A DNA stretch of 64,000 nucleotides, from positions 161,553 through 225,552 of the forward strand of contig CAWFMF010000002.1 of the NCBI GenBank assembly GCA_963816985.1, read 5' to 3'. The translations under genes were made by a program, and so were the position numbers. How positions within the stretch are numbered: the stretch's first letter is position 1; every line of letters begins with the position of its first letter. The notes under the pieces are model-generated. The model made no database searches, had not been told where the DNA came from, and saw nothing but the letters and a program-made list of their open reading frames with translations. The DNA comes from JAIVJM01 sp963816985. Its GTDB lineage: Bacteria > Acidobacteriota > Blastocatellia > Pyrinomonadales > Pyrinomonadaceae. Shown in pieces: positions 30,725-39,096 of this stretch.

Positions 30725-32059
30725 CTACTTGAGCATGTCTTCGAGGAACCGGATGACGTCGGGGTCTTTGCTGCGGCTCAGGGCGTTGACGGCGTGCTTC
30801 CTGCGCTCCAAGGGTTCCGAGGCGTTGCGCGCGACCTGCATCAACTTCTGGAGCGCGCGCTTGTCCTCGTAGCGGCTCAGGGCTCCGAGCAGGTAGTTCT
30901 TGAGTTCGACGTTGCTCTCGCCGTCGTAGAGCGAAAGAATGACATCGAGGCTCTGCGCGTCGTCGCGGTTGGGGATGGCGTGGATGGCCTGCTTGCGCAG
31001 CTCGACGTCGGTCGCCGTGCGGGCGATCTCGGCGAGTTTAGCGCCGGCGCGCGGCGACTTGCGGTTGCCGAAGGCGGCCACCACGTACTTCCTGATCTGC
31101 ACGTCCTGCACGGCGTCGTAGATGCGGAGGAGTTCGTCCACCACGGGCTCGCCCGCGCGGCGGCTGAAGAGGCCGACGGCGTGCTGGCGGGCCGCGAGGT
31201 TCTTGCCGTTGATGATGATGTCGCTGATGATGCCGACGGCGCGCGGGCTGTCGTGGTTGACCAGCGCGTGGATGGCCGAGTCGGTCGGGCTCTCGTCGGC
31301 GTAGTTCGCGCTCAACGCTATCTCGCGGAGCACGTCGAGGACGCGCTCGTCGTCGGTCTCGCCGAGGGCCGCGATGGCGCGCATCCGCAGCTTCTCGTTC
31401 GACTCGGAGCGCGCCAGTTGGATGAGCATGGGGACGGCCTCCGCGCCGCCGTGCCTGCCGAGCAGCGTGATGGCCGCCTCGCGCAAGCGGAGCGAGGCCG
31501 TGTTGGAGCGCAGCACGTCGCTGGCGAGCGTCACGCAGCGCATTTTGTCGGACTGGCAGAGGCTCTGGAGCGCGATGATCTTGATCTCGGCGTCGCCGTC
31601 CTGCGGCACGTTGATGCCCTGCGGGTCGGTCTTCGACTTAATCTTGATGAGCGACTTCGCCCCGTCCTTCGCCCAGTTCGACGTGGGGTAACGCTCGATG
31701 AGGCGCACCAGAGACTGCTCGGCCTCGCCGAGCTTGTTCTGCTTCTCAAAGGCGTAGGCGAGCCAGTAGAGCGCGGCGTCCGCGTTCTTGTCGGCGGGGT
31801 AGTCGCGGACGAACTTGCTGAAGGTCGCCGCCGCGCCGTCCCACTTCTCTTCGTTGATCAGGTCGCGGCCCTGAATGAAGGCCTTCGTCGCCGGGTCGTT
31901 GCCGCTCGCGCCCTGCACGAGCCGGTTGAGCATGTCACGCTCCGGCGTGAATAGCTGCGCCGAGGCGGGGGACGCTCCGCCAAGGAGCACCACGAGGGCG
32001 AGGGCCGTCAGGAGGGCCGCGGGGCGAATTTGATTCCGTCGAGTGATGAATTGAAGCAT
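30725..32059 (-). CDS. Secreted HEAT-repeat protein with TPR-like N-terminal part
   Basis: A 444-residue protein with a signal peptide (hydrophobic AALLTALALVVLLGG near residues 13-28). Residues about 45-125 contain tetratricopeptide-like helices of the YbgF type (AATFSKFVRDYPADKNADAALYWLAYAF). From about 145 to the end are HEAT repeats: LRMRAIAALGE, ARQHAVGLFSRR, IRKYVVAAFGNRKS, LRKQAIHAIPNRDDAQSLDVIL, LKNYLLGALSRYED and the final RRKHAVNALSRSKDPDVIRFLEDML. A periplasmic protein-interaction scaffold is the best reading. It follows the anti-sigma gene by 57 bases and precedes the second HEAT-repeat gene, so the four genes look cotranscribed. Confidence 0.87.
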   Translation of the reverse strand: MLQFITRRNQIRPAALLTALALVVLLGGASPASAQLFTPERDMLNRLVQGASGNDPATKAFIQGRDLINEEKWDGAAATFSKFVRDYPADKNADAALYWLAYAFEKQNKLGEAEQSLVRLIERYPTSNWAKDGAKSLIKIKSKTDPQGINVPQDGDAEIKIIALQSLCQSDKMRCVTLASDVLRSNTASLRLREAAITLLGRHGGAEAVPMLIQLARSESNEKLRMRAIAALGETDDERVLDVLREIALSANYADESPTDSAIHALVNHDSPRAVGIISDIIINGKNLAARQHAVGLFSRRAGEPVVDELLRIYDAVQDVQIRKYVVAAFGNRKSPRAGAKLAEIARTATDVELRKQAIHAIPNRDDAQSLDVILSLYDGESNVELKNYLLGALSRYEDKRALQKLMQVARNASEPLERRKHAVNALSRSKDPDVIRFLEDMLK

Positions 32060-32116
32060 GATGTTTTAGTCCTTACTCTACAGGGATTATCGAGACAACT
32101 CCGCGCGCGCCGCCTT

Positions 32117-33199
32117 TTAGTAGACCTGCAACGACGCGATGATCTCCTTCTTCTGCATACGCTCTTTGATGGAGCGCACTTCGTCGCGCGAGGGCTCGTC
32201 GCGCAGATTCGAGATGTCCAAAAGGAAGGGCTCCAGAGAACTCAAGACCTGCTTGGTCGTCTTGTTCCCGGCGGACTCGGCTTCGAGTTGGAGAGTGATG
32301 TTCTCGTCCAGAAGCCGCCGCGAAAGGGTCTTCTCGTAAGCGATGCTGGTCGCCCCGTCTCCCTCCGTGTCGCGGGCGTTGCGGAAAGAGCGCAGGAGCA
32401 TCTGCGCCTGTTCGACGTGCCGCGCGACGCCCTTCTCTTCCGGGTCGAGGAGGCGCGCGTTAATCGCCAGCACGTCGTTCTCAACGAGCCCGCGGGGCTG
32501 CGGGTTGAGCAGTGGGTCTTCGTCGCCGGGGTGGCCGAGTTGCGTGTCGCTGATGACGACCAATTCGCCCGTGCCGCCCGTGTTCGACGCCTTGCGAGGA
32601 GCCACGGCGGCGGGCTTCACGAAGTTCACTTGTTGATTGACAGAAGCGACTTCGGCGACCGACTGATTCGTAGTGGTTGTCTCGACGTTTTCGTCCGTCC
32701 GGCGTTTAGTGTCGGGGCCGGGCGTCGGGCCGGCGTTAGGCTCGCCGCCGCGCGAGGGCGTCGCCGGGGTTTGAGGCTGAGTTATTTGGGCAATCGTGTT
32801 TTGATTTTCGGGCTGCGGCGTCCGCACGAGCCAGAGCACCCCGGCGGCGACGCCGACCATGACGACCGCCATCGAGGAGGCGAGCGCCGGGCGCATGCTC
32901 AAGGCCGCGACGAGGACGGCGAACTGTTCGCGCAGCCGCATCAATAGCGGCGACCTTTTCGCGTCACGCGCCGGAGGGACTTCGGCGATCCGCTCGCGGA
33001 CGGCCTCCCACATCGCGGGCGAGACTTCCAGCTCGCGGTCATAGCGGAGGTACATCTCCTGCTCCGCCCGCAGAGCCTCGAAGGCTTCGGAGCACTCGGC
33101 GCAGGCCGCCATGTGCGCGCCCATCAAGTCGCCAGTCTGTCTGTCAACCTCGCCGTCGGCGAACTCCTCTAACAACGGCAGGCACTCTTCGCATTTCAT
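32117..33199 (-). CDS. Anti-sigma factor with zinc-finger (zf-HC2) domain
   Basis: A 360-residue transmembrane anti-sigma factor. The N-terminal MKCEECLPLLEEFADGEV...HMAACAEC segment is the zf-HC2 anti-sigma domain, with the His-x3-Cys-x2-Cys zinc ligands that bind and silence an ECF sigma factor. A transmembrane helix lies around residues 105-125 (SSMAVVMVGVAAGVLWLV). The extracytoplasmic part is first Pro/Thr/Asn-rich and disordered, then helical to the end (RSIKERMQKKEI). Its ATG overlaps the sigma factor stop (TAATG), so the two are translationally coupled. The signal that releases the sigma factor probably acts on the outer part, which is inference. Confidence 0.92.
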   Translation of the reverse strand: MKCEECLPLLEEFADGEVDRQTGDLMGAHMAACAECSEAFEALRAEQEMYLRYDRELEVSPAMWEAVRERIAEVPPARDAKRSPLLMRLREQFAVLVAALSMRPALASSMAVVMVGVAAGVLWLVRTPQPENQNTIAQITQPQTPATPSRGGEPNAGPTPGPDTKRRTDENVETTTTNQSVAEVASVNQQVNFVKPAAVAPRKASNTGGTGELVVISDTQLGHPGDEDPLLNPQPRGLVENDVLAINARLLDPEEKGVARHVEQAQMLLRSFRNARDTEGDGATSIAYEKTLSRRLLDENITLQLEAESAGNKTTKQVLSSLEPFLLDISNLRDEPSRDEVRSIKERMQKKEIIASLQVY

Positions 33200-33762
33200 T
33201 ACTGCTCACCCCCAACATAAGGGCCGATGCGGCGGCGCATCTCGGCGCGCGCCCGGTGCAAATCTGTTTTCAACTTGCCGATGGAGAATCCGGTGATCTC
33301 CGCTATCTCTTCGTAACTGCGCTGCTGAAAAATCTTGAGCGTGAAGACGAGCCGCTTGTCTTCGTCGAGCCTGAGCAGCGCGCTCTGAATGACGCCGCTC
33401 AACTCTTTATCAAGGAGTTGCCCCGCCGGGCCGCGTTGGCCGTCGTGCAGCTCGAAGACTTCCGCCTCGTCGTCCACGTGGACGTGGCCCTTCTCGCGGA
33501 CGCGCGTCCGAAGCGACTCGCGCGCGACGTTCTTGGCGATGCCGAAGAGCCACGTCGAGAGCTTCGCCTCGTCGCGGAGACCGCCGAGGCTCTTGTAGGC
33601 CCGCACGAAGGTCTCCTGTGTCAAATCTTCGGCCAGCTCGCGCGAGCCGACCATGTCGTAGATGAAGCTGATGAGCGGGCGCGCATAGCGGTCGAAGATG
33701 AGGCGGAAAGCCTCCTCGTCGCCGTGCCGGACGCGCGCCACCAGTTCCTCCGTGCTATTCAT
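33199..33762 (-). CDS. ECF-type RNA polymerase sigma factor
   Basis: About 187 residues from the ATG at 33762 (MNSTEELVARVRHGDEEAF); the frame opens earlier at 33837, but that extension does not look like sigma factor sequence. Region 2 is visible as FDRYARPLISFIYDMVGSRELAEDLTQETFVRAYKSL with the conserved DLTQETF core. Region 4 is LLRLDEDKRLVFTLKIFQQRSYEEIAEITGFSIGKLKTDLHRAR, a helix-turn-helix that reads the -35 element. The pair with the overlapping anti-sigma gene makes a classical membrane-signal switch. Downstream HEAT-repeat genes are likely part of its operon; ECF systems are often autoregulated. Confidence 0.95.
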   Translation of the reverse strand: MNSTEELVARVRHGDEEAFRLIFDRYARPLISFIYDMVGSRELAEDLTQETFVRAYKSLGGLRDEAKLSTWLFGIAKNVARESLRTRVREKGHVHVDDEAEVFELHDGQRGPAGQLLDKELSGVIQSALLRLDEDKRLVFTLKIFQQRSYEEIAEITGFSIGKLKTDLHRARAEMRRRIGPYVGGEQ

Positions 33763-34003
33763 CAAGGTTCCAGTGTACGCGCCTGGCTGTCCCGCTGCTT
33801 CTAAATTGACCATGCCTTTAATCGCCAGCCGCTTCATCGTCTAACACCGCCAGTAAGTGTCCCCGCCCCGTGGAAGGTTTCAGAAAAATTCCGGGCGGCG
33901 AAGAGGCGCGGGCGAGTTGGGTGAAAGAATACCTTTTCGCCCGGTTTTCGTCACTTTTCCGCGACGGACGAGGACGAGAGCCGCCGTCCTCAAAACGAAA
34001 AAA

Positions 34004-34033
34004 GCGGCGAGGGGAGCCGTCGCCCCTCGCCGC
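34004..34033 (-). terminator. Rho-independent terminator after the P450-DUF1992 pair
   Basis: GCGGCGAGGGG (34004-34014) pairs with CCCCTCGCCGC (34023-34033). Read on the minus strand, the 11-bp stem is followed by a run of seven or more T residues. It lies 48 bases past the DUF1992 stop. The remaining sequence from 33763 to 34081 shows no other gene. Confidence 0.85.
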
Positions 34034-34081
34034 GATTCCGTCCTTCGGTCGCTTAAACTCCCTCCGTGAGGAGAGTGTGCG

Positions 34082-34396
34082 TCACTTTTGTCTTCGTCGT
34101 TCCATGAGCAGTTGGAAGCTCAGCGATTTATCATGGATGCTCTTTTCCAGAACGGCCCGCGCCGACTCTTCCCGGCAATGCTCCAACTGACGCTTCAACG
34201 CGTCCACCTCCTGCAAGAGCTGCACCTCTTCGGGGGCCACGCCCGCGTTCTTCAACACGGCGAACCCGGCGCGCAACTCTTCGGGCGTCGCGAAGTAGGC
34301 TTCAAGGTTGACGGGCCGCCCCGCGCCTTCGAGCCTGTCGAACTCGCCCGCTGCCTGCGCCTCCCTGATTTTCTGCTCAACCAGTTTGTCGAACAC
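34082..34396 (-). CDS. DUF1992 family protein (DnaJ-C28-like)
   Basis: About 104 residues of the DUF1992 family, related to the eukaryotic DNAJC28 conserved region. The signature is the opening DKLVEQKIREAQAAGEFDRLEGAGRPVNLE, followed by LKNAGVAPEEVQLLQEVDALK and a helical end. No ATG fits. I choose the GTG at 34394-34396, which has AAGGAG ten bases upstream and starts just before the family's conserved region; longer readings of the frame run into the P450 gene and are not protein-like. It lies 26 bases after the P450 gene and precedes a strong terminator. Function is unknown in bacteria. Confidence 0.82.
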   Translation of the reverse strand: MFDKLVEQKIREAQAAGEFDRLEGAGRPVNLEAYFATPEELRAGFAVLKNAGVAPEEVQLLQEVDALKRQLEHCREESARAVLEKSIHDKSLSFQLLMERRRQK

Positions 34397-34422
34397 CTGT
34401 CTCAAACTCCTTCTTTGAAACC

Positions 34423-35799
34423 TCAATGCAGCGTGACCAGCACGCCGCCTCGCGGGCGCAAGGTGAACGTCGGGTCGGGCTCGACCGAGTGACCCGGCAA
34501 GAGTCTTGGGCGGAAGTGCTGCGCCAGAGTGGCGACGACCAACTGCGCCTCCATGAGCGCGAAGTTGCTGCCGATGCACTGGCGCGCGCCGCCGCCGAAC
34601 GGGAAGTAAGCGAAGCGAGGTCGCGCCGCCACACGTTCGGGCGTGAAGCGTTCGGGGTCGAACTTTTCCGGCTCGTCCCAGAAGTCCGGGTGTCTCTGCG
34701 TCACGTACTGGCTCACCGTGAGGATAGAGCCCGCGGGGATACGACACCCCCCGATCTCGTCCTCCTCAATCGCCTGCCGCAGCAGAGCCCAAGCGGGCGG
34801 ATAGAGCCTCAACACCTCGTCGAAAATCATCCGCGTGTAAGGCAGCGCGGGCAGGTCTTCGACGGTCGGCGTGCGCCCGCCAAGGACTTTCTGAAGCTCG
34901 GCGTGGAGTTTGTGTTCGACTTCGGGGTGCTCGGCCAGCAAGTGCCAGGCCCACGCCAGCGCCGCCGCGCCCGTCTCGTGCCCCGCGATGAGGATGGTCA
35001 TCACCTCATCGCGCAACTGCTCGTCGCTCATCCCCTCGCCCGTCTCTTCGTCGCGTGCCAGCAAAAGCATCGAGAGCAAATCGCCCGTGTCCGCCCCCCG
35101 CCCACGGCGCTCGCGGATGATGCGGTAGACCACCTCGTCGAGCACGCGCCGCGCCCTCAGAAACCGACGGTTGCGCCGCGTCGGCAGAGCCTCCGGCAGC
35201 GCCCAAGGGTACGACATCCGGTAGTTGAGGTGTTCGAAGGCGACGCGGAGGGCGCTCCCGACCTTGCCCGCCTCGCCGCCGAGGTCAACGCCGAACAGAG
35301 TCCGCCCCGCGATCTGTAAGGTCAGACGCGTCATCTCCGTCGCGATGTCGAAAGGCTCGCCCGACTTCTCGAAGCCGCGCCAGCGCCTCGACATCTCTTC
35401 GACGGCGGCGGTCATCGTGCCACCCAGCGCAGCGATGCGCTGCCGGTGGAAGGCGGGCTGCGCGAGCCGCCGCTGCCGACGCCAGAACTCGCCCTCGCTC
35501 GTCAGAAGCCCTTCGCCCACGACTAGGCTCAGCGGCTTGTTGAAGAGCTTCCCCTTCCGGTAGTTATGCTGATTCGTCTGGAGGACGTGCTCGACGCCAG
35601 AGGGGTGCGAGACGAGATGCCAGTAGAGCGTGGGCAGGCCGCGCATGCGAACCACGTCGCCGTACTCGCGCCGCATCCGCATGTAGAAATTAATCGGGTG
35701 TCTGACCGCTTCCGGCCCGATACCAAAGAGGAAGTTCCCGCGCGGGCCGAGGGCGAGTGGGATATGACCGAACCCGGTCTTGTTAGCAGTGGCAACCAT
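34423..35799 (-). CDS. Cytochrome P450
   Basis: A soluble bacterial P450 of about 458 residues. The ATG at 35799 has GGAGG seven bases upstream; the frame extends earlier without support. Helix C sequence is WRRQRRLAQPAFH, helix I has ILIAGHETGAAALAWAWHLL with the oxygen-activating acid/Thr region, the K-helix ExxR is EVLR, and the heme loop is FPFGGGARQCIGSNFALME with heme-ligand Cys408. This arrangement is close to the CYP102/CYP4-like fatty-acid hydroxylase style, but substrate cannot be fixed. No ferredoxin or reductase gene is adjacent, so electron partners must be elsewhere. A DUF1992 gene follows by 26 bases. Confidence 0.95.
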   Translation of the reverse strand: MVATANKTGFGHIPLALGPRGNFLFGIGPEAVRHPINFYMRMRREYGDVVRMRGLPTLYWHLVSHPSGVEHVLQTNQHNYRKGKLFNKPLSLVVGEGLLTSEGEFWRRQRRLAQPAFHRQRIAALGGTMTAAVEEMSRRWRGFEKSGEPFDIATEMTRLTLQIAGRTLFGVDLGGEAGKVGSALRVAFEHLNYRMSYPWALPEALPTRRNRRFLRARRVLDEVVYRIIRERRGRGADTGDLLSMLLLARDEETGEGMSDEQLRDEVMTILIAGHETGAAALAWAWHLLAEHPEVEHKLHAELQKVLGGRTPTVEDLPALPYTRMIFDEVLRLYPPAWALLRQAIEEDEIGGCRIPAGSILTVSQYVTQRHPDFWDEPEKFDPERFTPERVAARPRFAYFPFGGGARQCIGSNFALMEAQLVVATLAQHFRPRLLPGHSVEPDPTFTLRPRGGVLVTLH

Positions 35800-35993
35800 T
35801 CCAAGCCTCCGTCGAAAAGGGCAGACCGCCCGAAAACAAATACCTACGAGGCCGAACGAAACGTCGCTTGTGAAAGTTCGCACATTACGCGAAAGATGTC
35901 AATCTTTCAAGGGCTGCGAGCGAATTTCTTAAGTTCAGAGGGGCGAGCAGGAGACGCTCGGCGGGTCGTCTTGAGAGCCGGTAGTTTCGCGCC

Positions 35994-37427
35994 TCAGACC
36001 ATCCGGGTCTTCCAGTGGCCTTTGCGGAAGACGGCGGCGCTGACGACGGCGAGCATCGAGAAGGAGACGGTGACGGCGATGAAGACGCCGTGCGGGCCGA
36101 GGCCGAAGACGATGGCCAGCACGTAGGCGAGCGGTATCTCCCAGAGCCAGAAGACGAAGAGGTTGATGATGGTCGGCGTGCGCGTGTCGCCCGCGCCGTT
36201 GAAGGACTGCGTGATGACCATGCCGTAGGCGTAGAAGAGGAAGCCGCAGGCGATGAGGCGCAGGGCGTCTATGCCGTAGTCCTGCACGGCGGGCTCCGAA
36301 GTGAAGAGCCGGACAATCGGCCCCGCGAAGAGCACGAAGGCGAGCCCAATCACGCCGAGGAAGCACATGTTGTAGAAGCCCGCGAGCCACACGGCGCGTT
36401 CGGCCCGTTCGGGCTTGCGCGCGCCGAGAGCCTGCCCGACCATCGTCGCCGCCGCGTTGCTCATCCCCCACGAAGGCAGGAGCGCGAACATGATGACGCG
36501 GATGCCGATGGTGTATCCGGCGAGCGCGTCGCTGCCGAAGCCGGAGAGGATGCGGATGAGCCCGATCCAGCTCGCCATCCCGATGAAGACCTGAAAGGCC
36601 GCCGAGGACGAGAGGCGGACGATGCGCTTCATCACGTCCAGCTCGACGCGCAGGTGTCGGCGCGCGAGGTGGACGCGCCCGCCGGGACGCAGCAGGCGCG
36701 AGAGCGCGTAGAGCGCGCCCGTCCCACGCCCGATGGTCGTGGCGACCGCCGCGCCGGTGACGCCGAGTTCGGGGAACGGGCCGAGGCCGAAGATGAGGCA
36801 GGGGCCGAGCAGGATGTTGATGGCGTTGGCGAGCCAGAGGACGCGCATGGCGATTGCCGCGTCGCCCGCGCCGCGGAAGACGGCGTTGACGAGGAAGAGC
36901 ATGAAGACCGAGATGTTGCCGCCGAGCATGACGCGCGTGAAGTTAGTCCCTTGCTCGATGACGCCGGGCGAAGCTCCCATCACGGCGAGCAGTCGCGGCG
37001 CGAGCACGATGCCTAAGACGCCGAGCACCACCGAGACAACGAGGCCGAGGATAAGCACCTGCGCGGCGGCGCGCGAAGCGCCCTCCGGGTCGTGCTCGCC
37101 GGTGCGGCGGGCGACCATCGCCGTCGCGCCGATGCCGAGCCCGATGGCGAGCGTGTAGACGAGCGTCAACATTGACTCGGTGAGCCCGACGGTGGCGACG
37201 GCATCCGAGCCGAGCTTCGCGACGAAGAACACGTCCACGACGGCGAAGACGCTCTCCATCACCATCTCCAGCACCATCGGGATCGAGAGCAGCATGATGG
37301 AGCGCCCGATTGACCCGGAGGTGTAGTCGTAGTTGACGTGCGTGCCGCGCACGGACTGCCAGACGGACAAGAGCAGTCCGGGCTCTGCGCCGGGGGCCGA
37401 GTTGAGTCGTTCGGTCGAGTCAGACAT
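35994..37427 (-). CDS. MATE family efflux transporter
   Basis: A 477-residue multidrug and toxin extrusion exporter with about twelve transmembrane helices arranged as two homologous six-helix halves. Typical segments are SIPMVLEMVMESVFAVVDVFFVAKLGSDAVATVGL near the start, the second-half counterpart SSAAFQVFIGMASWIGLIRIL, and GQALGARKPERAERAVWLAG. The N-terminal 45 residues are soluble. Export is driven by Na+ or H+ in this family; the coupling ion and drug cannot be deduced. It is divergent in setting from nothing obvious and stands alone between the P450 and the tRNA-like gene. Confidence 0.93.
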   Translation of the reverse strand: MSDSTERLNSAPGAEPGLLLSVWQSVRGTHVNYDYTSGSIGRSIMLLSIPMVLEMVMESVFAVVDVFFVAKLGSDAVATVGLTESMLTLVYTLAIGLGIGATAMVARRTGEHDPEGASRAAAQVLILGLVVSVVLGVLGIVLAPRLLAVMGASPGVIEQGTNFTRVMLGGNISVFMLFLVNAVFRGAGDAAIAMRVLWLANAINILLGPCLIFGLGPFPELGVTGAAVATTIGRGTGALYALSRLLRPGGRVHLARRHLRVELDVMKRIVRLSSSAAFQVFIGMASWIGLIRILSGFGSDALAGYTIGIRVIMFALLPSWGMSNAAATMVGQALGARKPERAERAVWLAGFYNMCFLGVIGLAFVLFAGPIVRLFTSEPAVQDYGIDALRLIACGFLFYAYGMVITQSFNGAGDTRTPTIINLFVFWLWEIPLAYVLAIVFGLGPHGVFIAVTVSFSMLAVVSAAVFRKGHWKTRMV

Positions 37428-37611
37428 CGTTCACTTCGCCGGAGTTCAAATTAAAAGGGGCTAAAGGCGCGTCGGGACGTTGATGAGAACGTCGCTCTCC
37501 GCGCGTCCTTCGCAATGCTTGAGTCGTTCGCGACTCACACTATCACGCCTTCGAAGGTTCTACGCGAAACGGCGAAGGCGGGCAGCGTCTTAATCTCACC
37601 GGAAGAAAATA

Positions 37612-37637
37612 AAGGAGGTGAGCCGGCTCACCTCCTT
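37612..37637 (-). terminator. Terminator of the tRNA-like gene
   Basis: A perfect 26-nt palindrome, AAGGAGGTGAGC/CGGCTCACCTCCTT-type, directly follows the 3' end of the tRNA-like sequence on the minus strand and runs into TATTTTC. The tight spacing suggests a short transcript ending here. Confidence 0.85.
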
Positions 37638-37709
37638 GTACGCAGACGGGATTCGAACCCGCTTTTCATGATTGCAAACCACGCGCGCTAACCCGTAGAC
37701 GCCAGCGTC
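37638..37709 (-). tRNA. tRNA-Ala(UGC)-like RNA with irregular acceptor stem
   Basis: The 3' part is a perfect T-arm (GCGGGTTCGAATCCCGT). A five-pair anticodon stem CGTGG/TCATG encloses TTTGCAA, placing TGC as the anticodon, as in standard alanine tRNAs. A D-arm can be drawn from GCGT and GCGC around a loop with GG. The acceptor stem is poor: GACGCTG pairs with CTGCGTAC only with one bulged A and a T-T mismatch, and positions 8-9 appear missing. It has its own promoter and terminator. It may be a degenerate tRNA, a tRNA damaged by an indel in the sequence, or another tRNA-like RNA. Confidence 0.55.
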
Positions 37710-37736
37710 AAAACATCATTATCTGTGACGCCCGAA

Positions 37737-37765
37737 ACTGTACCACAGATGGGACAATCTGTCAA
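37737..37765 (-). promoter_or_regulatory. Sigma-70-type promoter of the tRNA-like gene
   Basis: On the minus strand TTGACA (37765-37760) is followed after exactly 17 bases by TACAGT (37742-37737). Transcription should begin about 25 bases before the tRNA-like sequence. This is the best promoter match in the window. Confidence 0.65.
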
Positions 37766-37799
37766 GCACGCTACATGAATTCTACCCCCCTTTTGACGT

Positions 37800-38834
37800 T
37801 TACTTAATTTTCACGCCTTCGACCACGCCCATGAGCGAGTCCGTCCGGACGATTCGCGTGAGGCGGAAGCCCGCGCGCTCGTAGAGCGCCGCGTACTCGG
37901 CCTCGGTGCGCTCCTGCCCGCCGGTCATGATCATCATATGGAGGTCGCTGAGCTTGCTGAACGACGGCCCGTCGCCGTCCTCGATGACGGTCTCAATCAG
38001 TAAGAGTTTGCCGTCGTCCTTCATCGCGCGGTGGATGTTGCGGAGGATGGAGAGGGCGCGGTCTTCGTCCCAGTCGTGGATGATGGTCTTCAAGACGTAG
38101 GCGTCGCCGCCTTCGGGGACGGAGTTGAAGAAGTCGCCGCCCACGACTTCGCAACGTTCGGTCAGCCCTTCGGCTTCGACCCTCGCCCGCGCGCCTTCGA
38201 CGACTGGCGGCAGGTCAAAGATGACGCCGGAGGCTTCCGGCGCGGCCTTCAAGATTGAAGTCAGAAGGAGCCCGTGGCCGCCGCCGACGTCCACCACTTT
38301 GCGGAAGGGCTTGAAGTCGTAGGCGTGCGTGACCGCTTCGGTGACGACGGTCGAGTAGGCGGTCATCGCCTCGTTGAAGGGCTCGGCGGATTCGGGGTGC
38401 GCGGCGTAGAAGGGGAAGACCTCCTCGCCGTTGGCGTGCGGGAAGGCCGTCCCGCCCGTCTCGACGCTGTGCAAGAGTTCGCCCCACGCGCGCCACGAAG
38501 GCGCTTCGCCGAGGTGGATCAGCATCGGGCGCATGGACTTCGGCCCCGTCACTAAATGCTCAGAGAGCGGCGTCAGCTTATAGCGGCGCGCGCCATCTTC
38601 GGCGAAGACGCCGACGCTCGCGAGCACGCGCATCAGGCGGAAGAGCGGGGCGGGCTGTGTCCCCGTCGCCCGCGCCAAATCTTCGACGGCGACGGGGCCG
38701 TCCTTCAACAAGTCGGCGACGCCGAGCCGCGCGGCGACGTAGAGCGATTGCGAGACCCAGTAGCCCGTGCCGAGTTGTAAGAGCGCGACTTCAGGCGGCG
38801 TCTCAAGAGACTTCTGCGGTGCTGCGTTCGACAT
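37800..38834 (-). CDS. SAM-dependent O-methyltransferase (family 2, AcnH/hydroxyindole-type)
   Basis: A 344-residue family 2 O-methyltransferase. The N-terminal winged-helix dimerisation domain is visible as LLQLGTGYWVSQSLYVAARLGVADLLKDGP and PAPLFRLMRVLASVGVF. The Rossmann methyltransferase domain has VVDVGGGHGLLLTSIL for SAM binding, VIFDLPPVVEGA, VGGDFFNSVPEGGDAYVLKTIIHDWDEDRALSILRNIH with the catalytic His-Asp region, and LLLIETVI. Start is the ATG at 38834 preceded by AGGAGA; the long upstream open frame is not coding-like. Enzymes of this kind methylate small phenolic or polyketide-like molecules; no biosynthetic cluster is adjacent. It is divergent from the next gene. Confidence 0.92.
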   Translation of the reverse strand: MSNAAPQKSLETPPEVALLQLGTGYWVSQSLYVAARLGVADLLKDGPVAVEDLARATGTQPAPLFRLMRVLASVGVFAEDGARRYKLTPLSEHLVTGPKSMRPMLIHLGEAPSWRAWGELLHSVETGGTAFPHANGEEVFPFYAAHPESAEPFNEAMTAYSTVVTEAVTHAYDFKPFRKVVDVGGGHGLLLTSILKAAPEASGVIFDLPPVVEGARARVEAEGLTERCEVVGGDFFNSVPEGGDAYVLKTIIHDWDEDRALSILRNIHRAMKDDGKLLLIETVIEDGDGPSFSKLSDLHMMIMTGGQERTEAEYAALYERAGFRLTRIVRTDSLMGVVEGVKIK

Positions 38835-39096
38835 ATTCTCTCCTGTCACTTTCTTATTCACGCGGGAGACGCGAGCCAAGTCGGCCCGGTCTTCTCCGTC
38901 TCGCCTTCTAACGCGTGAAGCCTTTGAGAATCCAATCGCGCGCCGACGGTTTTTTATGGCAGGGGGTGCGGATTGATTGTTTATTGAGGAGTACGAAAAG
39001 CACAGACGGGTGCTCGGAAGGGGAAGCCATCGAAGGCGTTCTTCCCTTCTCATCACCATTTCGCCACGTGCCCCGACACGGCGGCGCAGAGGCCCC

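Noticed and set aside
29996..31954. A 652-codon plus-strand open frame
   Set aside because: Runs antisense across both HEAT-repeat genes and the gap between them; no recognisable protein.
37612..37637. The AAGGAGGTGAGC palindrome as a ribosome-binding site
   Set aside because: It is fully self-complementary, followed by a T-rich run on the minus strand and not by a start codon; it fits a terminator.
37638..37709. tRNA-Cys (GCA) reading of the tRNA-like RNA
   Set aside because: Stem pairing CGTGG/TCATG leaves TTTGCAA as a seven-base loop, which places TGC and not GCA at the anticodon positions.
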